The notes under the pieces: generated by a model
Seen by the model: the letters and a program-made list of their open reading frames with translations, nothing else
The model's database searches: none
Told to the model about the DNA's origin: nothing
Shown here: positions 24,259 through 34,095 of the stretch, piece after piece
Layout: the number at the start of each line of letters is the position of its first letter
Position numbering within the stretch: the first letter of the stretch is position 1
Source of the DNA: Maricaulis sp.
Lineage (GTDB): Bacteria; Pseudomonadota; Alphaproteobacteria; Caulobacterales; Maricaulaceae
NCBI GenBank assembly: GCA_029251785.1
Contig: JAQXCQ010000027.1
Span: forward strand, 1 to 38,553
DNA: 38,553 bases
Reading direction: 5' to 3'
Made by a program: the position numbers and the translations under genes

Positions 24259-27108
24259 ATGCGCCAGCTTAAGCTGAAAAATCGGGCTTTGAATTCAGCA
24301 TCGAAACTCGTCTGGGCTTCATTGCTCGCCATGCCACTCGCACTGGCACCAGCCACCCACGCGCAGGACACGCGCGACGAGGCGGATGCAGAAGCATCGC
24401 AACAATCCTCTACGTCTGTACCTGACGTGATCGTGGTGACTGTTGAGCGCCGTGAAACGTCACTCCAGGACCTGGCGGGCACAGCGACCGCTTTTAGTGG
24501 AGAGGATATGCGTATGCTGGGTCTGCAGAATTTCGCAGACCTCAACGGGCGCTATCCCGGCCTACAGGTTGGCAATAATCAGGGTAATATCGAAGTCTTT
24601 ATTCGCGGCGTCGGTTCCACCAACAATACAGAACTGGGTGAGCCGGCAGCAGCGACGCATATGGACGGGATCTATATTCCGCGCCCCAGCGGATTTGGTT
24701 CGGCCTTCTTTGATATCCAGCGCGTAGAAGTGAATGTCGGTCCGCAAGGCACGTTACGCGGTCGAAATGCTACCGCCGGTTCTGTGAATGTTATTCCATG
24801 GGGCCCGGGCTTGGGCATCTTTGATGCCTCTGCGGAAGTTGGTATCGGCAATTTTGGTGAATACTCCTTCGAGGGTGTCGTCAATGTCCCGGTCACGCAG
24901 AATTCAGCCTTCCGTCTCGCGGCTTACCGCATGGAACACGATTCCTATTACACCAATATGTCGCCCACGAGTGCCGAACTGGGCGTTAGCGTTCCAACCG
25001 CAGAATCCGAAGGCATTGGTGTTGCCGAAGCTGCGGAAAATTTTGGCATTCGCGGCAGCTATCTCATCGAACCAAATAGCCAGTGGCGCGTAACGCTAAC
25101 CGCGGATTGGCTGTCGGAAGGCGGTTCCGGTTATACGGGAACCAATTACGCCAATCCGTTGGGCAATGGTGTGACGCCCGATCAGATTTCCGACCCACGC
25201 CGCGTCATTGGTCGCGCGATGACGCCTGAGCTCGACACGGATCATTGGGGCTTGCGGGCGCATGTCGAATATGAGGGTGATTGGTTTAATTTTGAATACA
25301 TCGGTGGCTACCGTGATCTCGTCTATGACTACATGGCTGCCACACCGCTTTCGCCCTATTACCCAGGCGTTATCGACACACTTCGCAACCCGTCTAACGG
25401 AAACCTCGACGAAGCGTTCGACAATTTCTCCCTGTTCCAATCAGTCACAGATTCTGAAACGCAAGTTCACGAAATCCGTTTCTTCAACGAAACCGATGCG
25501 GGCCTGATCTGGAATGTCGGCGCGTTCCTGTTTGAGGAAGACCAGCGTACATTCCTGGGCGCGACAGGAGACCGGGGCTTATTCTTCTCGGGCCTTGAGT
25601 TTAACCAGCGAACCAATACCGAAGCGTGGGCGGCCTATGCGGACGCCACCTTCCCCGTCAACGATCGCTTCCGGGTTACCGGTGGCCTGCGCTATTCCAG
25701 CGAAGAAAAACGACGTCGTGGCGTGAATGCTCGCTATGGCTTCGCAATTGGCGGCTCGGGCTTCTCCTGCTGCGGCGGCGTTCGGGTGGGTACAGAAGGG
25801 TTCCAATTTAACGTATTTGACCGAACAATTTTCAATCCTGATACGGATGGCGATGGCCTGACCAGCGATCAGGAAGTGCTTGATTTCTACTTTGACGGCG
25901 TCGCCAATTTCGGTGCACGCGACAATGTTGACGACATCTTTGCCAACGGCATCATCCCCGGTGGTGCTGTTGCCGGCCCGCCTTGTGTAGACACCATCGC
26001 CGGTGACTTTTGGGCTTGCCCAAGCACAACGGACGGCATCCCTTGGGATGACTTCGTAGCGGGCCGCTACTCCTTTGCTGTCCCGTTCCAGGGACAAATT
26101 GCCCCTCAGAACGGCTTTGCCGAATTCAACTTTGTCGATTGGCGTTTACGGGCAGAATATGATCTCACCGAAGACAATCTGCTCTACGCCTCTGCCAGCA
26201 GTGGCCACAATGGCGGCGGATTCAACGACAACTTGCCATCGGTAACGGGCATCACGATCGATGTTGGCGGCGGCGGAAGCTCACCGTATGACACCTCGGA
26301 ACTTGCTCCGACATTCAATGAGGAAAGCGTCATTGTCTACGAAATCGGCTCGAAGAACGAATTCGAGACACAATACGGACGAGCGCATTTCAACGTTTCT
26401 GCTTTCTATTACGATTACAGCGACATCATCCAGAATGTCTTGCTTTCTGTTGGCCAAATCCTCGACGGTGAAGGCCTAGATACGACCGGCGCGCAGCCGA
26501 ATGAACTCGGCCTCGTGGTCAATTTCAATTTTAACGCATCGGATGCCGAAATCTTTGGTGCCCAATTCGAAGCCGGATTTGACCTGCCAGCCAATTTGCG
26601 CTGGGACGGCACGCTCCTGTGGATGCCGGAAGCCCGAATTCAGAACTCGGAATTGATCGCGGATTCTCGCTTCCAGGCCGATGTGGCACCCGCGCAAGCC
26701 ATTCCACAATCTATCGACGGTTTCCGACTGCGCCGAACGCCGGAAATTAGCATTCAAACATCGCTCAGCCAGCGCCTTAGCTTCGATCAGGGTGACGCGG
26801 ATTGGATCGTCTCTCTTGGTTATCGGACCGAACAACATCAGGATATTTTCAATGGTGTGATTTACCCGGAGTTTGACAACACAACCGACAACGCTCTGCG
26901 CCTGAATGATCTGGTCGAAGGATATATGACGGTGGATGCCGGCGCCGGATTCAACCCGGGTGGCAATGATAACTTGAGGTTTGAAGCCTATGTTCAGAAT
27001 CTGACGGATGAACAACGCGAGCAGGCGATCATCATCACTCAATTCGATAATACCCGGTTCTTCAGTCGCCCGCGCACCTATGGTGTTCGTTTCCGGTGGC
27101 GCCGCTAG
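24259..27108 (+). CDS. TonB-dependent receptor (probable beta-glucan oligosaccharide uptake)
   Basis: A 949-residue outer-membrane receptor with a signal peptide ending THAQ (~36). A TonB-box-like segment VIVVTVERRE lies near 56-65. The plug domain follows (~65-190, with VFIRGVGS and VEVNVGPQGTLRGRNATAGSVNV), then a 22-strand-type barrel ending YGVRFRWRR. An insertion near 525-540 reads NPDTDGDGLTSDQE, a calcium-binding loop as in thrombospondin type-3 repeats, probably in an extracellular loop. Neighbouring GH16 and GH3 genes point to beta-1,3-glucan fragments as the ligand; that is inference. It heads the long operon and is preceded by the duplicated operator-like sequence. The ribosome-binding site is GGGGAG. 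Confidence 0.93.
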   Translation: MRQLKLKNRALNSASKLVWASLLAMPLALAPATHAQDTRDEADAEASQQSSTSVPDVIVVTVERRETSLQDLAGTATAFSGEDMRMLGLQNFADLNGRYPGLQVGNNQGNIEVFIRGVGSTNNTELGEPAAATHMDGIYIPRPSGFGSAFFDIQRVEVNVGPQGTLRGRNATAGSVNVIPWGPGLGIFDASAEVGIGNFGEYSFEGVVNVPVTQNSAFRLAAYRMEHDSYYTNMSPTSAELGVSVPTAESEGIGVAEAAENFGIRGSYLIEPNSQWRVTLTADWLSEGGSGYTGTNYANPLGNGVTPDQISDPRRVIGRAMTPELDTDHWGLRAHVEYEGDWFNFEYIGGYRDLVYDYMAATPLSPYYPGVIDTLRNPSNGNLDEAFDNFSLFQSVTDSETQVHEIRFFNETDAGLIWNVGAFLFEEDQRTFLGATGDRGLFFSGLEFNQRTNTEAWAAYADATFPVNDRFRVTGGLRYSSEEKRRRGVNARYGFAIGGSGFSCCGGVRVGTEGFQFNVFDRTIFNPDTDGDGLTSDQEVLDFYFDGVANFGARDNVDDIFANGIIPGGAVAGPPCVDTIAGDFWACPSTTDGIPWDDFVAGRYSFAVPFQGQIAPQNGFAEFNFVDWRLRAEYDLTEDNLLYASASSGHNGGGFNDNLPSVTGITIDVGGGGSSPYDTSELAPTFNEESVIVYEIGSKNEFETQYGRAHFNVSAFYYDYSDIIQNVLLSVGQILDGEGLDTTGAQPNELGLVVNFNFNASDAEIFGAQFEAGFDLPANLRWDGTLLWMPEARIQNSELIADSRFQADVAPAQAIPQSIDGFRLRRTPEISIQTSLSQRLSFDQGDADWIVSLGYRTEQHQDIFNGVIYPEFDNTTDNALRLNDLVEGYMTVDAGAGFNPGGNDNLRFEAYVQNLTDEQREQAIIITQFDNTRFFSRPRTYGVRFRWRR

Positions 27109-27156
27109 GCTAGAGCCAGAGTCTGAGCCATTATCCGAGCCTGCGGGAGAGGATCT

Positions 27157-28131
27157 ATGAAGACCATCATTTCAATGGCACTCGGGATCGCCCTGGCGAT
27201 CCCGGCTCTTGCCTCATGCCAAGTCGAACCCGTCAGTGTCGATACAACAGATTGGCGACTTGTCTGGGCCGATGAATTTAATGAACCGACAATCGACCTA
27301 ACACGCTGGACCCACGAAATTGATTGTTGGGGCGGCGGCAATGAAGAGCGGCAATGCTATACTAACTTTGCGCAAAATTCGCGGATTGAAGACGGCCACC
27401 TGATCATTCAGGCTCATCTCGGTGAAGCACAAGGCCCCGCGCTTCCTGCCAGGATGCGGGCAAATGCATCCGAAGAAGATGCAGCGGCGACCACGACGCT
27501 ACCGTTCACTTCAGCGCGGCTGACATCCCGCGGTCAAGGTGACTGGCGCTATGGCCGGATTGAAGTTCGCGCCCGTTTGCCAGAGGGCCAGGGGACCTGG
27601 CCCGCGATCTGGATGTTGCCCACCGATGAAGTTTACGGCGGGTGGGCACTGTCTGGCGAGATCGATATTGTCGAGACGGTCAACCTGGGTGAACGGTGCC
27701 GAGAATGCCGGGGACGACGCGAAAATCGCATGTTCGGGACCCTGCATTTCGGGGATGCCTGGCCGCAAAACACCTATCAAAATCGCGAAACGACACTGCC
27801 CTTTGGCGAGGATGGCGAGCAAATCTTTCATGTTTTTGCCATTGAGTGGACCGAAGGAAAAATTGAATGGTTTTTGGACGGGGAGTCCTATGGCTCTCTC
27901 AACCAACGCAATTGGCGCACTGATTCCCCGCTCGCGGACGGTAATCCCAATGCCCCGTTTGATCAGCGATTTCATTTGATCCTCAACCTGGCCGTTGGCG
28001 GGCATCTGGCTGAGAGCCGGACCATGGGCGGCGTGCGCGTTGAGGCCTTTCCTCAATCGATGGAAGTCGACTGGGTGCGGGTTTATGAGTGCCCAGCTGA
28101 TCTGGACACAGCGCGCGCCTGCGCCGATTAA
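27157..28131 (+). CDS. GH16 family endo-beta-1,3-glucanase (laminarinase-like) lipoprotein
   Basis: A 324-residue hydrolase. The catalytic motif GEIDIVE gives Glu168 (nucleophile), Asp170 and Glu173 (acid/base), in the ExDxxE form of laminarinase-type GH16 enzymes. The surrounding WPAIWMLP and MEVDWVRVY blocks are also typical. The N-terminus has a lipobox LASC with Cys21, so it is probably a lipoprotein, likely on the outer membrane, where it would cut glucan into fragments for the receptor. It lies 48 bases after the receptor gene, with GAGAGGA before the ATG. Activity on beta-1,3/1,4-glucans rather than laminarin is possible. Confidence 0.92.
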   Translation: MKTIISMALGIALAIPALASCQVEPVSVDTTDWRLVWADEFNEPTIDLTRWTHEIDCWGGGNEERQCYTNFAQNSRIEDGHLIIQAHLGEAQGPALPARMRANASEEDAAATTTLPFTSARLTSRGQGDWRYGRIEVRARLPEGQGTWPAIWMLPTDEVYGGWALSGEIDIVETVNLGERCRECRGRRENRMFGTLHFGDAWPQNTYQNRETTLPFGEDGEQIFHVFAIEWTEGKIEWFLDGESYGSLNQRNWRTDSPLADGNPNAPFDQRFHLILNLAVGGHLAESRTMGGVRVEAFPQSMEVDWVRVYECPADLDTARACAD

Positions 28132-28158
28132 ACTCAACTTCTCAGGAAGGTAAGCGGT

Positions 28159-29619
28159 ATGACCGACACCACACGACCCGAAACGCCGCCAGAGGATCGC
28201 GTCTCCTTCCTGCATCGACTCGCCTATGGGTCGGGGGCATTTGCAAATAACCTTCTCGCCGGATCAATCGGCGCGATGATGGTGGTTTTAAATATCGGTC
28301 TGGGAATGGATCCGGTGCTGGTTGGGCTTCTCGGCGGGTTACCGCGCCTGTTTGACGCCGTCACAGATCCGATCATCGGCTATATTTCAGACAATTTTAG
28401 AAGTCGTTGGGGCCGCCGAAGACCGTTTATCTTCATTGGCGCAATTGCCGCGGCCATATCCTTCGGCATGCTGTGGCAACTCCCCGCTGGTCAGACTGAA
28501 ACCTTCTATTTCTGGTACTTCCTGATCGGTTCTTTCGTGTTCTTCCTGGCCTATACACTCTTCGCCACACCCTGGGTGGCTCTGGGCTATGAGCTCACGC
28601 CAGATTATGATGAACGCAACCGATTGATGGGCACCCAAAACTTTATCGCTCAACTCGCCTACTTCATTCCTCCGTGGTTGGTGCTTTTGGCGCAAAACGA
28701 CACCTTGTTTGACAATATGGTGGACGGCACGTCGGCGATCGCCTGGGTAATTGCCGGTCTTGTAGCGATCTTTGGTATGGTGCCGGCTATATTCCTGCGG
28801 GAGCGCATGAAGGATGTCGCGGCCAAGGAACAGGCCGACGCCCTTGGAGGGAAAAGCGGCCTCGGTGCGCGCGTCGTTGATTTCCTCAAGGGCTTCGGGG
28901 AAGCACTTTCCTTCCTCCCTTTCCTACGCCTTTGCGTCGCGACATTCCTGGTTTTCAACGGCTTCATCATGATCGCCGCCTTCCAGTTTTACGTGATCGT
29001 CTATTATATTTTTGCTGGTGATATTGAGGCCGGGGCCGGACTTGCCGGTGCGTTGGGGACCGTGGGCGTTCTGAGCACATTTGCCGTCGTTGCACTGGTG
29101 ACCTGGATGGCCACACGGTTTGGCAAGCGACGCACCTTTGCCATTGCGACCGGTATCGCGGCGCTGGGATATGCGCTGAAATGGTTTTGCTATAATCCCG
29201 ACATGCCGTGGCTGCTGTTTATTCCAACTCCGCTGATGGCGTTTGGTCTGGGTGGACTGTTCACGCTGATGCCGTCGATGATGGCCGATATTGTAGACAT
29301 GGATGAGGTCAAGACCCATCGCCGCCGTGAAGGAATGTTTGCATCGATCTATTGGTGGGTGGTCAAGCTTGGCCAGGGCGCCGCAACCGCGATGGGTGGA
29401 TTTCTTCTGGTGACCACCGGTTTTGATGTCGCGCTCGGCGGCGGGCAATCCGAAGATACGCTGTTCTGGTTGCGTGTCTTCGACGTCGTTATTCCTGTGA
29501 TCTTCTACTTGGGTGCGATCTGGCTCATCGCCACACTTGATGTCAGCCGCGAAAAAGCTGCAGCCGTTCGGGCACAATTGGAGGCGCGTCGTGGTTCGGC
29601 GGCTCCGGTGTCGGCATGA
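28159..29619 (+). CDS. GPH-type sugar:cation symporter (MFS)
   Basis: A 486-residue inner-membrane transporter with about twelve helices. LAYGSGAFANNLL, the loop FDAVTDPIIGYISDNFRSRWGRRRPFI and TPWVALGYELTPDYDERNRL are characteristic of the glycoside-pentoside-hexuronide:cation symporter family. It would move glucose or short gluco-oligosaccharides from periplasm to cytoplasm, using a proton or sodium gradient. Its place between GH16 and a GH3 enzyme without signal peptide suggests import of intact oligosaccharides. It lies 27 bases after GH16. AGGAAGG precedes the ATG. Confidence 0.9.
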   Translation: MTDTTRPETPPEDRVSFLHRLAYGSGAFANNLLAGSIGAMMVVLNIGLGMDPVLVGLLGGLPRLFDAVTDPIIGYISDNFRSRWGRRRPFIFIGAIAAAISFGMLWQLPAGQTETFYFWYFLIGSFVFFLAYTLFATPWVALGYELTPDYDERNRLMGTQNFIAQLAYFIPPWLVLLAQNDTLFDNMVDGTSAIAWVIAGLVAIFGMVPAIFLRERMKDVAAKEQADALGGKSGLGARVVDFLKGFGEALSFLPFLRLCVATFLVFNGFIMIAAFQFYVIVYYIFAGDIEAGAGLAGALGTVGVLSTFAVVALVTWMATRFGKRRTFAIATGIAALGYALKWFCYNPDMPWLLFIPTPLMAFGLGGLFTLMPSMMADIVDMDEVKTHRRREGMFASIYWWVVKLGQGAATAMGGFLLVTTGFDVALGGGQSEDTLFWLRVFDVVIPVIFYLGAIWLIATLDVSREKAAAVRAQLEARRGSAAPVSA

Positions 29620-29652
29620 TGCATCCAATCCTACACATGCGAGGCCCCTCAG

Positions 29653-31884
29653 ATGGCTGATGCTCTGGACCGTGATCATGAGGCGATGCCCGCCTCGACC
29701 CAGACGTTCATTGAAACGCTAATCTCACGCATGACGCTGCGCGAAAAGATTGGTCAACTCAACCAGATCAACGCGTCTGAGCCCGATGCAGCGACACTGT
29801 ATGCTGATGAAGTTCGATGCGGAGGCATAACGGCGATCATCAACCAGGTTGATCGCACGGTTATCGACGCGCTTCAGAAAGTTGCCGTGGAAGAAAGCCG
29901 TCTGGGTATTCCTCTTCTGGTGGGGCGAGACGTCATACACGGGTTTGAGACAATTGCCCCTCTGCCGATCGGCCAGGCGAGCAGCTGGAATCCCGACCTT
30001 GTCGAGGCCTGCGCTGAACGCGCGGCCCTGGATGCCGGCCGATCGGGGGTGAATTGGACATTCGCGCCGATGGTCGATATCTGCCGTGATCCTCGCTGGG
30101 GTCGAGTTGCAGAATGTCTCGGGGAAGATCCGTATCTTGCAGGACAGTTAGGCGCCGCCATGGTGCGAGGCTTCCAGGGACAGGATGTGTCAGATCCGGG
30201 TCGAATTGCGGCCTGCGCCAAGCATTTCGTTGGATATGGCGCCTCTGAAGGTGGCCGGGATTACAACACAACCAACATTCCTGAAAATGAATTGCGCAAT
30301 ATTTTTCTGCCCCCCTTCAAGGCCTGCCTTGATGCGGGTGTCGCCAGCATAATGACGTCATTTGGAGACTTTGACGGCGTCCCGGCGACTGGAAATGAAT
30401 ACCTTCTGGATCAAATTCTCCGCCAGGAATGGGGCTTTGACGGTGTGGTGGTGAGTGATTGGGACGCCATTCACCAATTGTGCGTCCATGGCATCACCGA
30501 AACGGACTGTGACGCCGCAGAGATGTCGGCGCGTGCCGGTGTCGATGTGGATATGGTCAGCCGTTCCTATTCAGACCATTTGGAGACATTGATTGAATCC
30601 GGGAAAGTCAGCCTCGAGCAAGTCGATGGTATGGTTGCTCGCATTCTCGGTTTGAAAGTTGCCCTGGGATTATTCAACGATCCGTATCGACGTGTTGGTG
30701 AAGAAACGACCTCATCTCGCAATCGCGGGCTCGACCTGGTCAAACAGGCCGCTATCGAGAGCGTGGTTCTCCTGAAAAATGATGAGCGCCAACTTCCGCT
30801 AACGACGTCTAAGCTCAACTCCCTGGCCGTCATCGGACCGATGGCCGATGCACCTATGGACCAGTTGGGCACATGGGTTTTTGACGCTGATGTCTCGCGT
30901 AGCATAACACCGCTGCGCGCCTTGCGGGACCGCGCGGGCGACAACGTCAAAATCCGACACGTCGAAGCGCTGGACACCACGCGAAGTCGCGATACCCGCG
31001 CGTTTGGCGATGCCGTTGCGGCGGCGGCTGCATCAGATGCAGTCCTGCTCTTTCTGGGTGAAGAGGCCATTTTATCCGGTGAAGCGCATTGCCGTGCCGA
31101 TATTAGTTTGCCCGGGGCCCAGGAAGACCTGGTCCGGGCGGTCCGGGCTGCGGGGAAGCCGCTAATCGGCATTATCATGGCTGGACGCCCTCTCACCCTT
31201 GAACCGGTGCTCGATGATCTCGACGCGGTACTCTACGCTTGGCATCCAGGCTCAATGGCAGGACCGGCCCTGGCGGATCTGATTTTTGGCGATGCGGTTC
31301 CATCGGCCAAACTACCTGTGACCTTTCCCAAAATGGTTGGCCAAATCCCGATCTATTATAACCAGAAGAATACCGGCCGCCCGGCGACTGATGAGAGCGT
31401 GTGCTTGATAGACGATATTGCTGTAGGCGCCGAACAAACCTCCTTTGGCATGACGGCATTTCATCTCGATGCCGGACACAAGCCACTCTTCCCATTCGGA
31501 TTCGGCCTTAGCTACACCAATTTCGAGTATTCAGACCTGAATCTGAGCCGCGATGTTATCGGACGCCAGGACTGCCTTGATATCTCCGTGAGCCTGACGA
31601 ATTCTGGCCAAGTGGACGCCACTGAGATTGTGCAGTTATATATACGGGACCGGGTCGGAAGCGTGACCCGACCTGTCCGTGAACTGAAAAAATTCACCCG
31701 AATCAAGATCGCGGCGGGCCAATCCCGCACCGTCAAGTTCCAGTTGACCGAAAACGATCTTGCATTCACGCGGCGAGATCGGAGTTTTGGAGCAGAACCG
31801 GGACGCTTTGATCTCTGGGTGGGTGGCGATTCTGCCTCCGGTTTAGAGGCCCAATTTGCACTGCGCGAGGATGTGACGACGTGA
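29653..31884 (+). CDS. GH3 family beta-glucosidase, cytoplasmic
   Basis: A 743-residue enzyme with the full GH3 layout: (beta/alpha)8 domain (~15-330), alpha/beta sandwich (~365-570) and C-terminal fibronectin-III-like domain (~640-735). The likely nucleophile is Asp269 in GVVVSDWD; Glu477 in LSGEAHCR is the probable acid/base. KHFVGYG and GRDYNTT are substrate-pocket blocks. There is no signal peptide, so it should act in the cytoplasm on imported oligosaccharides, releasing glucose for the Entner-Doudoroff genes that follow. GAGG lies 8 bases before the ATG. The stop overlaps the zwf GTG start (GTGA, 31881-31884). Confidence 0.93.
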   Translation: MADALDRDHEAMPASTQTFIETLISRMTLREKIGQLNQINASEPDAATLYADEVRCGGITAIINQVDRTVIDALQKVAVEESRLGIPLLVGRDVIHGFETIAPLPIGQASSWNPDLVEACAERAALDAGRSGVNWTFAPMVDICRDPRWGRVAECLGEDPYLAGQLGAAMVRGFQGQDVSDPGRIAACAKHFVGYGASEGGRDYNTTNIPENELRNIFLPPFKACLDAGVASIMTSFGDFDGVPATGNEYLLDQILRQEWGFDGVVVSDWDAIHQLCVHGITETDCDAAEMSARAGVDVDMVSRSYSDHLETLIESGKVSLEQVDGMVARILGLKVALGLFNDPYRRVGEETTSSRNRGLDLVKQAAIESVVLLKNDERQLPLTTSKLNSLAVIGPMADAPMDQLGTWVFDADVSRSITPLRALRDRAGDNVKIRHVEALDTTRSRDTRAFGDAVAAAAASDAVLLFLGEEAILSGEAHCRADISLPGAQEDLVRAVRAAGKPLIGIIMAGRPLTLEPVLDDLDAVLYAWHPGSMAGPALADLIFGDAVPSAKLPVTFPKMVGQIPIYYNQKNTGRPATDESVCLIDDIAVGAEQTSFGMTAFHLDAGHKPLFPFGFGLSYTNFEYSDLNLSRDVIGRQDCLDISVSLTNSGQVDATEIVQLYIRDRVGSVTRPVRELKKFTRIKIAAGQSRTVKFQLTENDLAFTRRDRSFGAEPGRFDLWVGGDSASGLEAQFALREDVTT

Positions 31885-33359
31885 GTCAGAAATTACTGCC
31901 GGTTGAGCCCTTCGACCTTTCAATCTTTGGAGCCACCGGCGATCTCGCATTGGGAAAATTACTGCCATCTTTGTTTCATCGATGGTGCGATCAACAAATT
32001 CCCGAATCTTCTAAGATTATTGCTGTTGCCCTCGATAACATCGACACACCCGCATTCCGCGAACTAGTCCGTCAGCGTTATGCCGACAATCATGAGGGGC
32101 ACCTCGAAGAAGATGCGACATGGCACGCCTTTGCGGAGCGGCTGACATATGTCCGGCTCGACGCGGTCGACCCCAGCGCTGATTGGGAGGCGTTTGCCGC
32201 GGCGTTTGGAGAAAGTGAGCGCCTGCGCCTCTTCTATCTCGCCCTCCCCCCCAGCCTGTACGCGCCCGTGTCAGAAAACCTCGCAAGGCACGGCATGAAT
32301 GTGCCGGGCTCACGGATTGTGCTTGAGAAACCGATCGGATCGAATTTCCATGCTGCGCGTGAGATCAATCAGCGGGTCGGAAAAGTTTTCGGCGAGGATT
32401 CTATTTTCCGAATTGACCACTATCTTGGAAAAGAATCTGTCCAAAATCTATTGATCCTACGATTTGGCAACTGGCTCTTCGAACCGATTTGGAATGCGAC
32501 AGGCATTGATCATGTACAAATTACGGTTGCCGAGTCGGTCGGGGCCGGAGCGCGCGCCGCGTATTACGACAGAGCCGGCGCACTGCGGGATATGGTCCAA
32601 AACCACTTGCTGCAACTGATGTGCCTCGTCGCCATGGAGCCTCCGTCAGACCTGGAAGCTGACACCGTTCGCACAGAAAAACTCAAAGTTCTCAAAGCTC
32701 TTCGACCGATTCGATCTGAGGACATGTCCGAAAAGGTTGTTCGCGCCCGATATTCGCCCGGCGCGATTAAGGGACAGGCCGTGCCCGGTTATGAAAACGA
32801 ATTGGGCCATTCAAGCCAAACGGAGACGTTTGTCGCGATCAAGGCTGAAATCGATAATTGGCGCTGGGCGGGCGTGCCCTTTTATCTGCGCACCGGGAAG
32901 CGCATGTCGCGACGCTATTCGGAAATCGTGATCCAGTTCAAACCTGTCCCACATGATGTGGTGCAGGCGGATAGCGGCGAAATACACCCCAACCGGCTGG
33001 TCATCCGGCTTCAGCCTGATGAGGGCGTTCGGTTGATGTTGATGACCAAGGATCCCGGCCCGGGCGGCGTCCGCCTCCGCTATGTTCCGCTGAACCTAAG
33101 CTATGCAGACACTTTCGAGAAGAATTATCCGGACGCCTATGAGCGTCTTTTGATGGCGGTTATTCGCGGAAACCTGGGCCTATTTATGCGACGCGACGAA
33201 GTTGAGTCCGCCTGGCGCTGGACAGACCGCATCCTGCAATCCTGGACTGACATGCCGAATTCGCTCTTCAACTATCCGGCTGGCACCGATGGCCCAGCCG
33301 AATCCGCTTTGCTGCTCGCAAAAGATAACCGGGAGTGGTTTGATGAGAACCGTACTTAA
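31881..33359 (+). CDS. zwf: Glucose-6-phosphate 1-dehydrogenase
   Basis: A 492-residue enzyme that oxidises glucose-6-phosphate to 6-phosphogluconolactone. FGATGDLALGKL (16-27) binds NAD(P)+, EKPIG follows near 149-153, and RIDHYLGKE (177-185) is the family active-site signature. The start is GTG, overlapping the GH3 stop, with GAGGA 11 bases upstream. The overlap ties the central pathway directly to glucan degradation. The next gene starts within its 3' end (33343). Confidence 0.96.
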   Translation: MSQKLLPVEPFDLSIFGATGDLALGKLLPSLFHRWCDQQIPESSKIIAVALDNIDTPAFRELVRQRYADNHEGHLEEDATWHAFAERLTYVRLDAVDPSADWEAFAAAFGESERLRLFYLALPPSLYAPVSENLARHGMNVPGSRIVLEKPIGSNFHAAREINQRVGKVFGEDSIFRIDHYLGKESVQNLLILRFGNWLFEPIWNATGIDHVQITVAESVGAGARAAYYDRAGALRDMVQNHLLQLMCLVAMEPPSDLEADTVRTEKLKVLKALRPIRSEDMSEKVVRARYSPGAIKGQAVPGYENELGHSSQTETFVAIKAEIDNWRWAGVPFYLRTGKRMSRRYSEIVIQFKPVPHDVVQADSGEIHPNRLVIRLQPDEGVRLMLMTKDPGPGGVRLRYVPLNLSYADTFEKNYPDAYERLLMAVIRGNLGLFMRRDEVESAWRWTDRILQSWTDMPNSLFNYPAGTDGPAESALLLAKDNREWFDENRT

Positions 33360-34095
33360 CCTGATGACCGATTTTCATGATCATTCCAGATTCGACGCCT
33401 TGGTTGAGACAGTCGTGGCCGATATTGGTGAAGCCCTATCGGCTGCCATAGCGGCGCGTGGCCAGGCCGTTCTCGCGGTTTCTGGCGGGACAACGCCGCT
33501 GGCCGTGTACCGGCAATTGTCCTGTTACCCGCTTGACTGGGGCCTCGTGACGATTGTTCTGGTTGATGAACGCTGGGTTGAGCCAGGGCTCAAAGGGTCC
33601 AATGAAAGCGTGGTTCGTTCAGCCATGTTGAAGAATGCGGCTTCACTGGCTCGGTTCATCGGCCTCAAGACTCCGCATGGTCATCCCAAAGCGGCCGAGG
33701 ATGCTGTGAACGAACGTCTTCAAATTCTGTCGCGACCGCTCGATGTCGTCGTTTTGGGAATGGGTAGTGATGGCCATACGGCCAGCTGGTTTCCTCATGC
33801 GGACGGGCTTGACTTCGCGCTCAATGAGAACGCTCCGATGGCCGTTGCGATCACCGCTGAACGCAGTCAGATTACCGGCCCGTTTACCGAGCGCATGACC
33901 TTAAGCCGCGCAGCCCTGAAGGGGGCCCGGCTGACTGTTATGTTGCTGAAGGGCCAGGACAAACGCGAAACCTGGGTGCGGGCTGTCAATCCCGGACCAG
34001 TGGAGGAGATGCCGGTGCGCGCGCTCCTCAATGATCCGGCGATCGACGTGATCGTTCATTGGGCACCCGATGACGAAACAGGCGCCCCAACATGA
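33343..34095 (+). CDS. pgl: 6-phosphogluconolactonase
   Basis: A 250-residue enzyme hydrolysing 6-phosphogluconolactone to 6-phosphogluconate. [21 protein letters not shown] and [13 protein letters not shown] are the family motifs. The start at 33343 is chosen because GGAG lies 7 bases upstream; it overlaps zwf by 17 bases. The next in-frame ATG, 33364, has a poorer ribosome-binding site. The frame opens earlier inside zwf, but that part has no resemblance to the family. The stop overlaps the edd start in ATGA. Confidence 0.94.
   Translation: MRTVLNLMTDFHDHSRFDALVETVVADIGEALSAAIAARGQAVLAVSGGTTPLAVYRQLSCYPLDWGLVTIVLVDERWVEPGLKGSNESVVRSAMLKNAASLARFIGLKTPHGHPKAAEDAVNERLQILSRPLDVVVLGMGSDGHTASWFPHADGLDFALNENAPMAVAITAERSQITGPFTERMTLSRAALKGARLTVMLLKGQDKRETWVRAVNPGPVEEMPVRALLNDPAIDVIVHWAPDDETGAPT

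Noticed and set aside
33202-33342. Longer N-terminus of 6-phosphogluconolactonase inside zwf
   Set aside because: The extra 47 residues have no family similarity and overlap the conserved end of zwf.
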